Assembly (NCBI RefSeq): GCF_014203025.1
Contig: NZ_JACHID010000003.1
Coordinates: 124,001-188,000 of the forward strand
Direction: 5' to 3'
Origin: Desulfurispira natronophila
GTDB lineage: Bacteria > Chrysiogenota > Chrysiogenetes > Chrysiogenales > Chrysiogenaceae
DNA length: 64,000 nt
Part shown: one piece after another, positions 18,697 through 28,178 of the stretch
How the letters are laid out: every line of letters begins with the position of its first letter
Position numbering within the stretch: position 1 is the first letter of the stretch
Notes under the pieces: model-generated
What the model was told of the DNA's origin: nothing
The model's database searches: none
The model's input: only the letters and a program-made list of their open reading frames with translations
Program-made: the position numbers and the translations under genes

Positions 18697-19466
18697 GCAC
18701 GGTTCCTTTCGTACAATATCTTTAGTCCCTGTAGTGTCAGGTCGTGAATATACTCGTCAAATAGACCTTCTTCGAGGTGGAAGAGTGAGCCTAGCCCGCC
18801 GGTTGCAATAATGCTGAAACGGCAACCCTCTTCTTTGATTATTCGGTGAGATATCCCTTGTATCATGGATACGTACCCGTAGTAAATACCCGACTGGAGC
18901 GAATTCACTGTGTTGCGACCAACCACTTTTCGTGGTCTATCAATTTCCACTAGTGGTAGTCGATCAGTTCTTTCCACCAAAGCTTCAAGTGAAACATTTA
19001 CTCCAGGCATAATGCACCCACCAACGTAACATCCCTGGAAGTTCACGACATCAAAAGTAGTGGCCGTGCCAAAGTCAACCACTATAACCGCTCCCCTGGC
19101 CTGAGCATACCCGGCAACAGCGTTAACAATGCGGTCTGCCCCGACCTCCCGAGGGTTGTCGGTGCGAATAGGCATGCCAGTTTTGATGCCGGCTGAAATG
19201 ATGAGTGGCTCCTTGCGAAAGAGTGTCACTGAGAGTTTGCGAAAAATCCTGGTTAATGGGGTCACGACGCTAGACACCACTACACCTCGCACCTGATCCG
19301 CAGTAATTCCTTCAAAGCGCATCAAGTCACCCATCAGTACCATGTACTCATCGGTGGTGCGATGGATGTTGGATTGGAGTCTCCACTTTGTCCGCAAATC
19401 TGTGTTTTCGCCTTCAAAGACACCTACTACAACATTTGTATTACCAATATCAATTGCGATGAGCAA
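18693..19466 (-). CDS. coaX: Type III pantothenate kinase
   Basis: First step of coenzyme A synthesis: ATP-dependent phosphorylation of pantothenate. 257 residues. The N-terminal phosphate motif is LIAIDIGNTNVVVGVF; DNPREVGADRIVNAVAGY and VVDFGTATTFDVV are the catalytic and pantothenate-binding motifs of type III kinases, and GGCIMPGVNVSLEAL follows. The predicted start is TTG at 19466, overlapping the end of birA by 17 bp, with GGAGAGG upstream inside birA. The overlap with birA is a widespread bacterial arrangement. Confidence 0.95.
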   Translation of the reverse strand: MLIAIDIGNTNVVVGVFEGENTDLRTKWRLQSNIHRTTDEYMVLMGDLMRFEGITADQVRGVVVSSVVTPLTRIFRKLSVTLFRKEPLIISAGIKTGMPIRTDNPREVGADRIVNAVAGYAQARGAVIVVDFGTATTFDVVNFQGCYVGGCIMPGVNVSLEALVERTDRLPLVEIDRPRKVVGRNTVNSLQSGIYYGYVSMIQGISHRIIKEEGCRFSIIATGGLGSLFHLEEGLFDEYIHDLTLQGLKILYERNRA

Positions 19467-20235
19467 TTTCTACTACCTCTCCGGCACTGATGCGCCCAAT
19501 TACTCCGGTGGGATATCGAACCACCAGGCTTCCGTCGTCTTCCATATCAATAGGCGAGAAGGTCTCGCCACTGTGTTTCATGCAATAGAGTCCACCAAAC
19601 ATGGTGCATGCTCTCTTCCACTCTGAAACAAGCTCAGGGCAGGCTGGGCCCTGGAGGGACTCATAGCCCTGTAACAACTCTCGGGCGATATCAAGTATCA
19701 ACGCACTACGATCCAGAGGTATGCCTCCCCGCAATGTGCGCAAGCTCTGAGCAAGGAAATCGCCTTTTATCTCATGCTGGTTTACATTGATACCAACGCC
19801 AACCACTACGCTGCGAGGAACTCCACCCTGGGATCGCATCTCAGTCAGGATACCGCAAACTTTGCGCCCATCCCGGTCCAAAAGGTCGTTGGGCCACTTC
19901 GTGAAAAGGTGAACTCCCTGTGATGATGCCGCTCGTAGTACCGAAACCGCTGCCAAGACGGGGACCAGCTGTAACATTTCCCACGGTTCTTTCGCGTGTA
20001 ACAAGAGTGAAAACGCTGCCGAGTTTTCATCGCCGAGCCAAGTTCGTCCGAGTCTCCCCTTCCCGGCAGTCTGACGATGCGCCACCACCAAAGTGCCATG
20101 TTGTTGATCATAGGGGCCATCTATCAGGTGTGTGTTGGTAGATGGGATTTCATCGAAAACTTGAACGGGGAAAGGCCATGATGAAAGTGAGCTTTTCAGG
20201 GCAGCCCCGTCGGTGACATGAGTTGTTTTGCTCAT
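19450..20235 (-). CDS. birA: Biotin--[acetyl-CoA-carboxylase] ligase
   Basis: Attaches biotin to carrier proteins. 261 residues, so it is the monofunctional form without the N-terminal DNA-binding domain of E. coli BirA and should not repress biotin genes. Motifs seen are EIPSTNTHL, the biotinyl-AMP loop AGKGRLGRTW, TKWPNDLL with KVCGILTEM, and VVGVGINVNQ, in the order expected of the catalytic domain, followed by the small C-terminal SH3-like domain. It is the first gene of the minus-strand run; its promoter must lie in the 20236-20437 gap shared with ilvD. Confidence 0.94.
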   Translation of the reverse strand: MSKTTHVTDGAALKSSLSSWPFPVQVFDEIPSTNTHLIDGPYDQQHGTLVVAHRQTAGKGRLGRTWLGDENSAAFSLLLHAKEPWEMLQLVPVLAAVSVLRAASSQGVHLFTKWPNDLLDRDGRKVCGILTEMRSQGGVPRSVVVGVGINVNQHEIKGDFLAQSLRTLRGGIPLDRSALILDIARELLQGYESLQGPACPELVSEWKRACTMFGGLYCMKHSGETFSPIDMEDDGSLVVRYPTGVIGRISAGEVVEIAHRN

Positions 20236-20271
20236 TTGAACCTTGATTTTGTGTAGTGAAAATTGAATCTT

Positions 20272-20300
20272 TTTACAAACCTGGCAAATTAGGATAAAAT
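20272..20300 (+). promoter_or_regulatory. Candidate sigma-70 promoter of ilvD
   Basis: TTTACA (20272-20277), a 17-base spacer, then TAAAAT (20295-20300), upstream of ilvD and leaving a leader of about 130 bases. Within the leader CCTTGT (20389-20394) and ACAAGG (20399-20404) form a small inverted repeat. No leader peptide rich in Ile, Val or Leu codons is apparent. Confidence 0.5.
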
Positions 20301-20437
20301 GCTTGAATTCCAGATTTGCATTCTGTATTGTGCCACAACTCTAAAACCTGCGACCAGAGCACTTTTAATAAATTTATATCAGAACTTTCCTTGTGTCGAC
20401 AAGGTTAAATCAAAAGTATAATGCAGGAGCTGCTATA

Positions 20438-22096
20438 ATGAAAAGCGATCGCGTCAAAAAGGGTATTGAGCGAGCCCCCCACCGCTCTTTGATGTACGCT
20501 ACCGGTATCAGCAAGTCCAACCTGGAGCGGCCCTTTATTGGCATTGTCTCCAGCTTTACTGACCTCATACCAGGCCATACAGGTATGCGTGACTTAGAGC
20601 GTTTCATAGAGAAAGGTATTCATTCCGGTGGAGGCCAGTCTTTTATCTACAGCGTCCCAGGTGTATGCGACGGCATTTCCATGGGTCATGTGGGTATGCA
20701 CTACTCTCTTCCAACCCGCGAGCTTATCGCTGATATGATTGAATCGGTTACTATAGCTCACGCTCTCGATGGCTTGGTGCTCCTTACGAACTGTGACAAA
20801 ATCACTCCCGGCATGCTTATCGCCGCTGGTCGTCTTAATATTCCTTCTATTGTTGTCACTGCCGGCCCCATGATGACTGGCAACTATAAAAATATTCGTC
20901 GTGACTTTGTTACCGATACATTTGAGGCCATGGGCCAGTGCCAGGCAGGAATCATTGACCGCAAGGAACTTGACCGACTGGAGATGGCTGCTTGCCCAGG
21001 CCAAGGCTCCTGTCAAGGTCTTTTTACCGCAAACACCATGGCCTGTGTCAGTGAAGCCATTGGAATGAGCCTCCCCTATGGTGGAACAGCTCTGGCAGGA
21101 TTTGCTGAAAAGCGTCGTATAGCTCAGGAGTCAGGTGAACGTATATGCGAGCTGGTACGCGAGGATATGAAACCGCGGGATATCATGACTCCTATGGCTT
21201 TCGATAATGCTATTGCCATTGATATGGCTTTGGGTGGCTCTACTAATACCACCCTGCATATACCAGCCATTGCCCATGAGTGTGGGATTAAGTTTGGCAT
21301 GGAGCGATTTGATGAAATAAGTCGCCAGGTACCCAATATATCCAGCCTGAAGCCTGCAGGTATATATTACATGGAAGATTTCCATTTTGCCGGTGGCATT
21401 CCTGCGGCTATGCAGGAGCTTGGCAGTGCTATACACGACTGCCCCACCGTAAGCGGACTCACCACTCATCAAATTGCCTCACAAGCGATAAACTACAACC
21501 AGGACGTGATTCGCCCAGTGGGTAATCCCGTCAAGCAAGAGGGTGGCATTGCGGTCCTTAAGGGCAATCTGGCTCCCCTTGGCTCTGTTATAAAGCAGAC
21601 CGCTGTTAGTGAAGCAATGCGACACTTCCGTGGTAAAGCGCGAGCGTTCAACTCTGAAGAAGAAGCCATGAAGGCCATTATGGATAAAACCATTCAGGCA
21701 GGCGATGTTGTGGTCATACGCTACGAAGGCCCCAAAGGTGGACCTGGCATGCGTGAAATGCTAGCTCCAACTGCTGCCATCATGGGCATGGGGTTGGGTG
21801 ATAAGGTCTGTTTGATTACTGACGGTCGCTTCAGTGGCGGAACCCGTGGGCCATGTATTGGTCATATCTCACCGGAAGCAGCTGCTGGTGGACCAATTGC
21901 AGCGGTTGAGGACGGGGACACCATAGTAATCGATCTGGACAATCGTAGCCTGGCTTTGGAAATCAGTGACGAAGAGCTGCAAGAACGACTAAAGACTGCA
22001 GAGCACCCTGAACCCAAGATACAGACAGGCTGGCTGGCCCGCTATGCCCGTTTGGTAACATCGGCCAACACTGGTGCTGTTATGAGCGATGGGTGA
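20438..22096 (+). CDS. ilvD: Dihydroxy-acid dehydratase
   Basis: Fe-S enzyme that dehydrates dihydroxy acids to 2-keto acids in valine and isoleucine synthesis. About 552 residues from ATG 20438, which has CAGGAG upstream and gives the standard [17 protein letters not shown] start. The frame is open to 20393 but that extension has no good ribosome-binding site. Fe-S ligand cysteines are in NCDKITPGM and in [36 protein letters not shown] is near the C-terminus. It heads the ilvD-ilvB-ilvN group. Confidence 0.96.
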   Translation: MKSDRVKKGIERAPHRSLMYATGISKSNLERPFIGIVSSFTDLIPGHTGMRDLERFIEKGIHSGGGQSFIYSVPGVCDGISMGHVGMHYSLPTRELIADMIESVTIAHALDGLVLLTNCDKITPGMLIAAGRLNIPSIVVTAGPMMTGNYKNIRRDFVTDTFEAMGQCQAGIIDRKELDRLEMAACPGQGSCQGLFTANTMACVSEAIGMSLPYGGTALAGFAEKRRIAQESGERICELVREDMKPRDIMTPMAFDNAIAIDMALGGSTNTTLHIPAIAHECGIKFGMERFDEISRQVPNISSLKPAGIYYMEDFHFAGGIPAAMQELGSAIHDCPTVSGLTTHQIASQAINYNQDVIRPVGNPVKQEGGIAVLKGNLAPLGSVIKQTAVSEAMRHFRGKARAFNSEEEAMKAIMDKTIQAGDVVVIRYEGPKGGPGMREMLAPTAAIMGMGLGDKVCLITDGRFSGGTRGPCIGHISPEAAAGGPIAAVEDGDTIVIDLDNRSLALEISDEELQERLKTAEHPEPKIQTGWLARYARLVTSANTGAVMSDG

Positions 22097-22209
22097 ATAC
22101 TGTATTTTTAGCGGTCTGTTATATCAGGAACCTGAAGCACTAGCGAAATAATCAATAACTTCGCCTTGGCGAATATCAACATACTCATGCCAACTCGGGA
22201 GGCTTGCAC

Positions 22210-23910
22210 ATGAAAATGACGGGAGCGCAAATATTTGTTGAATGCCTTAAGAAAGAGAATGTCGAAGTCATGTTTGGCTATCCAGGTGGCGTACTGATTG
22301 GCATCTATGACGCCCTCTACGACTCAGATGTCAACCACATTCTCACTCGCCACGAGCAGGGCGCTGCCCACGCAGCAGACGGATACGCCCGCAGCACCGG
22401 TAAGGTAGGGGTTTGCATGGCTACCAGCGGCCCAGGCGCCACAAACCTGGTTACCGGTATAGCGACAGCCTTTATGGATTCTGTTCCCATGGTGGTTTTC
22501 ACTGGACAAGTACCTACTGGCGTTATTGGTAATGATGCATTTCAGGAAGCTGATATTGTGGGAATAACCCGCCCCATCGTTAAGCACAACTATTTGGTGC
22601 AAGATATCAGCGATCTTGCCACAACAATCAAGGAAGCCTTCCATATTGCCTCAACTGGTCGCCCAGGCCCCGTCTTGGTAGACATACCCAAGGACGTCAT
22701 ACACGCTCAATACGAGTTTACCTATCCTGATAAAGTTAATATTCCAGGTTATAAGCCCACGATGAAAGGACATCCGGGGCAAATCAAGAAATTTGTCGAG
22801 CTGGTAAAGCAAGCAAAACGCCCGCTGCTCTATGTGGGCGGTGGCATAAAAGCTTCCGAAGCCACAACACAATTGCGTAAGCTGGCAGAGACCCTGCGTA
22901 TTCCAGTTACCGAAACTCTTATGGGTTTAGGCTCTGTTAGTGGTTACAGTGAACTTTTTGTTGGCATGCTGGGTATGCACGGCTGTTATGCGGCTAATAC
23001 AGCCGTCAGTGAGTGCGACTTGGTCATTGCCGTTGGAGCCCGCTTTGATGATCGGGTCACGGGTAAACTAGATGAGTTTGCCAAAGAGGCCAAGGTTATC
23101 CACATAGATATTGACCCATCATCTATTTCCAAGAGTGTATTAGCTCACCATCCTATTGTGGGTGATGTGCGTGAAGTTCTTGAGAGCATTCTCAAAGAGC
23201 TGGAACGCCAAGACATTGAAACCATGACCAAGGGGCACGACGAGTGGATCGAGCAGATTCACCATTGGCAAAAGCAGTATCCATTGACCTACGCGCCCAG
23301 CGATGAGGTTATTAAGCCACAATTTGTTCTGGAAGAACTCAGTGACAAGATCAAGGGCAGGAATGCCATTGTTACCACAGAGGTAGGTCAGCACCAAATG
23401 TGGGCTGCCCAGTTTATCAAGCATGAAGATCCTCGACGTTTTCTTTCCAGCGGTGGCCTCGGTACGATGGGGTATGGCTTCCCCGCTGCTATAGGAGCAG
23501 CCTTTGGTAACCCCACAGCTACCGTTATAGACGTAGCTGGTGATGGCTCTATTCAGATGAATATCCAGGAAATGATCATCGCCGTTCAGCACAAACTTAA
23601 CGTCAAAATCCTAATTCTGAACAACGGCTTTCTCGGTATGGTACGACAGTGGCAGCAGCTCTTCTTTAACCGCCGTTACAGCAATACCGATATTGAGTTT
23701 CAACCAGACTTTGTCAAGCTTGGTGAAGCTTATGGTGCCAAGGGGTTACGAGCAGACAAGCCTTCCGAGGTTGGAGCGCTACTAGACGAGATGCTCAATA
23801 CACCTGGTCCAGTAATAGCTGATGTGGTTGTTGATCGTGAAGAAAATGTTATGCCTATGGTGCCCGCCGGAGCCAGCGTGCGGGATATGATACTGACGGA
23901 TCAAATCTGA
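22210..23910 (+). CDS. ilvB: Acetolactate synthase large subunit
   Basis: Thiamine-diphosphate enzyme condensing pyruvate to acetolactate or acetohydroxybutyrate. About 566 residues from ATG 22210; GGGAGG (22197-22202) is correctly spaced for it and too close for the TTG at 22204. The N-terminal domain has [21 protein letters not shown] and [13 protein letters not shown]. The C-terminal ThDP domain has [16 protein letters not shown] and the metal-binding GDGSIQMN followed by [13 protein letters not shown]. It is followed 20 bp later by its regulatory subunit. Confidence 0.96.
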   Translation: MKMTGAQIFVECLKKENVEVMFGYPGGVLIGIYDALYDSDVNHILTRHEQGAAHAADGYARSTGKVGVCMATSGPGATNLVTGIATAFMDSVPMVVFTGQVPTGVIGNDAFQEADIVGITRPIVKHNYLVQDISDLATTIKEAFHIASTGRPGPVLVDIPKDVIHAQYEFTYPDKVNIPGYKPTMKGHPGQIKKFVELVKQAKRPLLYVGGGIKASEATTQLRKLAETLRIPVTETLMGLGSVSGYSELFVGMLGMHGCYAANTAVSECDLVIAVGARFDDRVTGKLDEFAKEAKVIHIDIDPSSISKSVLAHHPIVGDVREVLESILKELERQDIETMTKGHDEWIEQIHHWQKQYPLTYAPSDEVIKPQFVLEELSDKIKGRNAIVTTEVGQHQMWAAQFIKHEDPRRFLSSGGLGTMGYGFPAAIGAAFGNPTATVIDVAGDGSIQMNIQEMIIAVQHKLNVKILILNNGFLGMVRQWQQLFFNRRYSNTDIEFQPDFVKLGEAYGAKGLRADKPSEVGALLDEMLNTPGPVIADVVVDREENVMPMVPAGASVRDMILTDQI

Positions 23911-23930
23911 GAGGTAAAGGGGAATTATTC

Positions 23931-24422
23931 ATGCAACACACTATAAGTATCATTGTAGAAAATAAATTTGGTGTTCTTTCTCGCATTACTGGTCTTTTCA
24001 GTGGCCGGGGGTACAACATTGAAAGCCTTTGTGTAGCACCATTAGATGACAACCGATATAGTCGCGTAACGTTGGTTACCAGTGGTAACGATAAGGTCGT
24101 TGAGCAAATCACCAAACAACTACACAAGCTCATCAATACCTTGAAGGTCACAGATCTTACCTGTGAAGAGCACATAGAGCGTGAACTGCTACTTGTCAAA
24201 ATAAGCTGCCCAAACACCACTATCCGCAGTGAAATTTTGCAAGTTATGGATATTTTTCGTGGGAAAACTGTTGACGTAGCGGTGAAAAGCATTACCGTTG
24301 AAGTAACAGGTGCAGCAGAAAAAATCGATGCCTTTATCGATATGATTCGGCCCTTCGGCATTAAGGAAATGGCCCGTACAGGTAAGGTAGCCATGCTGCG
24401 AGGACAAAAACCACTCACGTAA
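23931..24422 (+). CDS. ilvN: Acetolactate synthase regulatory small subunit
   Basis: Regulatory partner of IlvB that confers valine feedback. 163 residues, the usual length of the IlvN/IlvH family. The N-terminal ACT domain contains NKFGVLSRITGLFSGRGYNIESL, a family hallmark (given here split at residue boundaries), and the C-terminal ALS_ss_C domain includes IDAFIDMIRPFGIKEMARTGK. AAGGGG precedes the ATG. ilvC is not in the window, so the ketol-acid reductoisomerase is encoded elsewhere or downstream of another locus. Confidence 0.95.
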   Translation: MQHTISIIVENKFGVLSRITGLFSGRGYNIESLCVAPLDDNRYSRVTLVTSGNDKVVEQITKQLHKLINTLKVTDLTCEEHIERELLLVKISCPNTTIRSEILQVMDIFRGKTVDVAVKSITVEVTGAAEKIDAFIDMIRPFGIKEMARTGKVAMLRGQKPLT

Positions 24423-24453
24423 AGCAGATTAATCATCTTTACCAGATATGTAT

Positions 24454-24484
24454 ATGGGCGCAGGAAACTTATTCCTGTGCCCAT
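24454..24484 (+). terminator. 13-bp hairpin after ilvN
   Basis: ATGGGCGCAGGAA (24454-24466) pairs with TTCCTGTGCCCAT (24472-24484) over a 5-base loop, with one G-T pair. There is no U-tract, so it may stabilise the ilv message's 3' end instead of stopping transcription by itself. Confidence 0.5.
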
Positions 24485-24509
24485 TGTAGTTGATGGGGCA
24501 TAATGACTG

Positions 24510-24658
24510 CTCTTTCAAAGGGCTTTTCGAGGAAAGTTCCAGGCTCTGAAAGAGGGCCTGAATAGCGCGCTCTTAACTCAGATGAAAATTGATGAGAAAT
24601 GTTTAGCAGCTGGAGCTCGTAGACAAGCAAGAACCCTTGCGAAGCCGGTTCGTTTTTT
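24510..24658 (+). ncRNA. Candidate structured RNA or leader ending in an intrinsic terminator
   Basis: Gene-free region between ilvN and the HD-GYP gene. CTCTTTCA (24510-24517) pairs with TGAAAGAG (24547-24554), enclosing a second imperfect stem. About 75 bases later GAACC (24631-24635) pairs with GGTTC (24647-24651), with an inner CTT/AAG helix, and is followed by six T residues (24653-24658). The hairpin plus U-tract is a good intrinsic terminator. The upstream part could be a small RNA, a leader controlling the HD-GYP gene, or just the ilv 3' end. It does not match the cyclic-di-GMP riboswitch consensus as I know it. Confidence 0.4.
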
Positions 24659-24749
24659 GATTATAACCCATGATAAGTTACAAATTTTCAATCACCAGAT
24701 GCTCGCCTGCCGAGATGAAAATTAGCTGCGGCAGATAAGGGTTACAATC

Positions 24750-26021
24750 ATGAAGAAAAAAGTGAGCGTAGAACACCTGCAGGAAGGAATGTATATCCAT
24801 GACCTTAATTGTGGGTGGGTAGAGCATCCTTTTTTGTCGAATCGCTTTTTGATTATGGATCAACATGCTATAGAGCAAATTATTGAACTTGGCATTCAGG
24901 AAGTCTACATAGATACCCGAAAGGGTCTGGACGTAGGGGTTGGCCAGTCCATTGAGCACGTAAACCGTGAGTTGGATGCCACCATTGAAAAAGTAGCCAA
25001 CGGGCACTTAGCCAGGAACAATGACGGTCCACAGGAAACGCAAACCCTGGCACATCAAGGCTTCGATAAGCGCCCTGACCCAGTAGAGTTTAAAGAAGAA
25101 GTTGGCGTTGCCCGGCGCATCCGCACAGAAGCTAACGACGTGGTGGTTCATCTCTTGCACGATGCCCGTATGGGTAAACGGGTTGAGGCGGAAAGACTTG
25201 AAGTCGTAGTTGAGGATATGATTGGCTCCATATTCCGGAACCAGAATGCCTTGCTCAGCCTTGGCCGAATTCGTCACATGGATCGCTATACCTTTGAGCA
25301 CTCAGTAAACGTGGCGGCACTGCTTATTGCATTTGCCAAGACACTTGACTTTGATATGGCCACCATTCGCCATATTGGAACTGGCGCCTTGCTTCACGAT
25401 TTGGGCAAGACACGTGTCCCTGAGTCTATCCTCAATAAACCAGACAAGCTGACCAACGAAGAGTTTATTATCATGAAGCGCCACGTAGTCTACAGCTACG
25501 AAATTCTTTCCCGCACCCCGGATATCAATGAAATTGCACTCCAAGTGGCAGCACAGCATCATGAACGTTACGACGGCACTGGTTATCCCCACAGACTTAA
25601 GGGTGAGAGTATCAGTCTCTTTGGCCAAATGGCTGCGATTGTTGATGTTTATGACGCTATAACATCAGACCGTTGTTACCATAAAGGAGAGCCTCCAACT
25701 GTGGTTCTGCGCAAAATGCTTGAGTGGAGCAAACACCATTTTGAGCCTATATTGGTACAGAAATTTATCCAGTGCGTAGGAATATATCCTCCGGGCACCA
25801 TGGTGCGTCTCAAAAACGACCAGCTGGCTATAGTGCTGGATATTAACCCACAGGGTCTTCTAAATCCTGTAGTCAAGGTTATCTATGATACTCGTGAGCG
25901 CTCATATATTAAGCCTAAAGTTATCGATCTTTCACTGCCGGAAAATGACTTGTATGGCGTTAAGTCATTTGAAGACCACCGGGACTGGGGGATTCCGGCG
26001 GAAAACTTCATTCCCCGCTAA
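24750..26021 (+). CDS. HD-GYP domain protein with N-terminal DUF3391
   Basis: Probable cyclic-di-GMP phosphodiesterase. 423 residues. Residues 1 to about 125 match the DUF3391 region that commonly precedes HD-GYP domains. The HD-GYP domain shows the metal ligands in FEHSVNVAALL, the HD pair in LLHDLGKTRVP, and the signature HHERYDGTGYP, followed by DVYDAITSDRCYH. There is no membrane segment or receiver domain. An intrinsic terminator sits 90 bp upstream, suggesting leader control or insulation from ilvN. The last 14 bp overlap convergent trpB. Confidence 0.92.
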   Translation: MKKKVSVEHLQEGMYIHDLNCGWVEHPFLSNRFLIMDQHAIEQIIELGIQEVYIDTRKGLDVGVGQSIEHVNRELDATIEKVANGHLARNNDGPQETQTLAHQGFDKRPDPVEFKEEVGVARRIRTEANDVVVHLLHDARMGKRVEAERLEVVVEDMIGSIFRNQNALLSLGRIRHMDRYTFEHSVNVAALLIAFAKTLDFDMATIRHIGTGALLHDLGKTRVPESILNKPDKLTNEEFIIMKRHVVYSYEILSRTPDINEIALQVAAQHHERYDGTGYPHRLKGESISLFGQMAAIVDVYDAITSDRCYHKGEPPTVVLRKMLEWSKHHFEPILVQKFIQCVGIYPPGTMVRLKNDQLAIVLDINPQGLLNPVVKVIYDTRERSYIKPKVIDLSLPENDLYGVKSFEDHRDWGIPAENFIPR

Positions 26022-27180
26022 GCATCTCTTGCAAAATACCCATATCCTTGTCACCCCGTCCACTCAGAGTTACAACGATGTGGCTCTTGTCTCCCTGACG
26101 CCTGACTACCTCTTGAAGAGCACCCAGGGCATGACTTGATTCCAGTGCTGGCAATATACCCTCGTGGCGAGTCAACTCCATGCACGACTGTAAGGCTTGC
26201 TCGTCGGTTACGCTGATGTACTCTACTCGCCCCTTATCAGCCAGCCAGGCCAGCTCTGGCCCTACGCCAGGATAGTCGAGTCCCGCAGATACCGAGTGAG
26301 TGTCGCGAATATTGCCGTGTTCATCACACATGAAATATGAATAGAAACCATGAAGTATCCCTGTGTGACCTTCGCTGATGGGTGCAGCGTGCTGTCCGCT
26401 TGCGATGCCATACCCACCTGCTTCCACTCCGTACAAAGCTACTTGATTGTCCTCGTAGTAACCGCTAAAAGTTCCTATCGCATTGGATCCACCACCAACA
26501 CAGGCTATCACAGCATCTGGGTGGCGAAAAAAACGCTCATAAAATTGTGAGCGTATTTCACGACCGATAACCGACTGAAATGTCTGAACTATGCGGGGAT
26601 AGGGTGATGGCCCAAGGGCTGAGCCTATTATGTAGTGGGTACTATCAGCTGTGGAAATCCAATGTCGAATAGCTTCACTGGTGGCGTCTTTGAGAGTCTT
26701 GGAGCCGGACTCTACCAGCTCTATTTTGGCACCCAGCAAGCGCATGCGAAACAGATTCGCCTCCTGTCGACGAGCGTCCACACTCCCCATAAACACGGTA
26801 CACTCAAGCCCCAGTAGTGCTGCTGCAGTGGCACTGGCAACACCGTGCTGACCTGCACCTGTTTCTGCTATGATGCGTGTTTTCCCCATTCTTTTGGCCA
26901 AAAGAGCCTGACCAATAGTATTATTGATTTTATGTGCACCTGTGTGAGCCAAGTCCTCACGCTTGAGAAAAATATTTGCTCCATATACCTGGCTGAGGTT
27001 TTTTGCATGAAATAGGGGCGTAGCCCGACCCACATAGTGAGTCAGGATATGCTCCAACTCAGCTGTGAAGGAGTGATCTGCCATCGCCTCATCGAAGGCA
27101 ACAGTTAAATCGGCAAGAGGACGGTTAAGAACTTCTGGTACATATGCCCCGCCATAGGGACCGTAAGTATGTGGTTTCAT
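26008..27180 (-). CDS. trpB: Tryptophan synthase beta chain
   Basis: Condenses indole and serine to tryptophan. 390 residues, standard for TrpB1. The N-terminus has GPYGGAYVPEVL; AHTGAHKINNTIGQAL contains the PLP lysine, and ETGAGQHGVASATAAA and CVGGGSNAIGTF provide the catalytic glutamate region and phosphate loop. trpA is not next to it, which is unusual because the two subunits normally sit together; the alpha chain is presumably elsewhere. A TTGACT element on the minus strand near 27242 may be part of its promoter. Its stop overlaps the end of the HD-GYP gene. Confidence 0.95.
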   Translation of the reverse strand: MKPHTYGPYGGAYVPEVLNRPLADLTVAFDEAMADHSFTAELEHILTHYVGRATPLFHAKNLSQVYGANIFLKREDLAHTGAHKINNTIGQALLAKRMGKTRIIAETGAGQHGVASATAAALLGLECTVFMGSVDARRQEANLFRMRLLGAKIELVESGSKTLKDATSEAIRHWISTADSTHYIIGSALGPSPYPRIVQTFQSVIGREIRSQFYERFFRHPDAVIACVGGGSNAIGTFSGYYEDNQVALYGVEAGGYGIASGQHAAPISEGHTGILHGFYSYFMCDEHGNIRDTHSVSAGLDYPGVGPELAWLADKGRVEYISVTDEQALQSCMELTRHEGILPALESSHALGALQEVVRRQGDKSHIVVTLSGRGDKDMGILQEMLSGE

Positions 27181-27380
27181 AGTGCACTCGCTATCTGAAT
27201 ATATTATTTAACCGCATAGACGGCTTTTGCTATTGTAGTCAAGTAGAGCCAGAAATCAAACTCTATCCCAGCCTTCCTGTGGTACTCAGTGTCTCGGGTA
27301 CTTTGACTACTGTGTGATTCATGCTTTCTATGAAAAACTTGCTATACGATAGCGAATTAGCACAGCAAAACGACTAAAGC

Positions 27381-28010
27381 TTATGTCATAAAACATCTGC
27401 TTTTCGCAGGTTGCCAATTATTTTCTGCGCTACTCCTTAAAATCAAAACCTCCAGTGCTTCTCGCAAATCCTGGGGAACTTTATAAGACTCATTTTGCTG
27501 TATATGGGCAATTATATAACGAATTAACTCTGCAGCAGCCTTACTCAGGCAGCGTTTTGCCAGCTGAATAATCTCGTCATTGTAGCCTTTGGGTTTACCA
27601 GGCTCAATCTTGTCAGCAATAAAAAGCACCTGAGCTACAGGGTTCATGGCAGAGTTGCGGCTCAAATTCGTGTGGCATGCTATTGCCAGCAAGACATCCG
27701 CCTGGGTGTAGCCATGTTCATGGTACAAATATGCTGCTGCGAGCGGTCCGTGATAAAGTATAGGGGCAGCATCCCAGTCGCTGCGCTTGATGCCGTAGTG
27801 GCTGGCCTGGCGACAAAGAAAGTCATTTGATCTCGCCCGGAACAGGTCGTGCCCAAGTGCCGCTGTTTCCACCTCGACTTCTGGTAAATCATGACTCTTT
27901 CCTAGCTCCAGGGCCAGGGTGCAAACTCGCTGTACATGCTCACGGAGACGTTGAGGTTCACCATCGTAATAGCGGTAGAGCTCGCCCCGAATGTCAATAC
28001 TGGTTCCCAT
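27381..28010 (-). CDS. yqeK: YqeK-like HD-domain hydrolase
   Basis: 209 residues with an HD domain. The metal ligands appear as the early EHVQRVCTLALELGK, then ALGHDLFR with the HD pair, HGPLAAAYLYHEHG and the later ACHTNLSRNSAMNPVAQVLFIADKIEPG (in two contiguous parts). This set of motifs, including the late ADKIEPG, matches YqeK-type proteins, some of which hydrolyse diadenosine tetraphosphate symmetrically. The family usually sits by nadD and rsfS; here it does not, being flanked by trpB and a DndA-like desulfurase. Assignment of substrate is inference. Confidence 0.72.
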   Translation of the reverse strand: MGTSIDIRGELYRYYDGEPQRLREHVQRVCTLALELGKSHDLPEVEVETAALGHDLFRARSNDFLCRQASHYGIKRSDWDAAPILYHGPLAAAYLYHEHGYTQADVLLAIACHTNLSRNSAMNPVAQVLFIADKIEPGKPKGYNDEIIQLAKRCLSKAAAELIRYIIAHIQQNESYKVPQDLREALEVLILRSSAENNWQPAKSRCFMT

Positions 28011-28178
28011 GTTGATTTTCCCATGCTCTTTTATTAGGGTACGCTCTAGATAATATATCGAAATCTATCTATGGTCCTTATCATATGATGACTATGGACG
28101 AAACCAATAGCATACTATTGTCACGAGATCCACTCAAACACACCATGTTCATCCTACGCGAGTCCGGAGCGTCAAACT

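Noticed and set aside
20446-20453. GCGATCGC octamers similar to the cyanobacterial HIP1 element
   Set aside because: Exact or near copies appear only a few times in the window (also near 40830 and 60886), within coding sequence, too sparse to be a HIP1-type repeat.
24524-24560. Possible RNase P RNA because of GAGGAAAG
   Set aside because: Only this short match exists; the region before the terminator is about 150 bases, too short for bacterial RNase P RNA, and the 3' conserved segment is missing.
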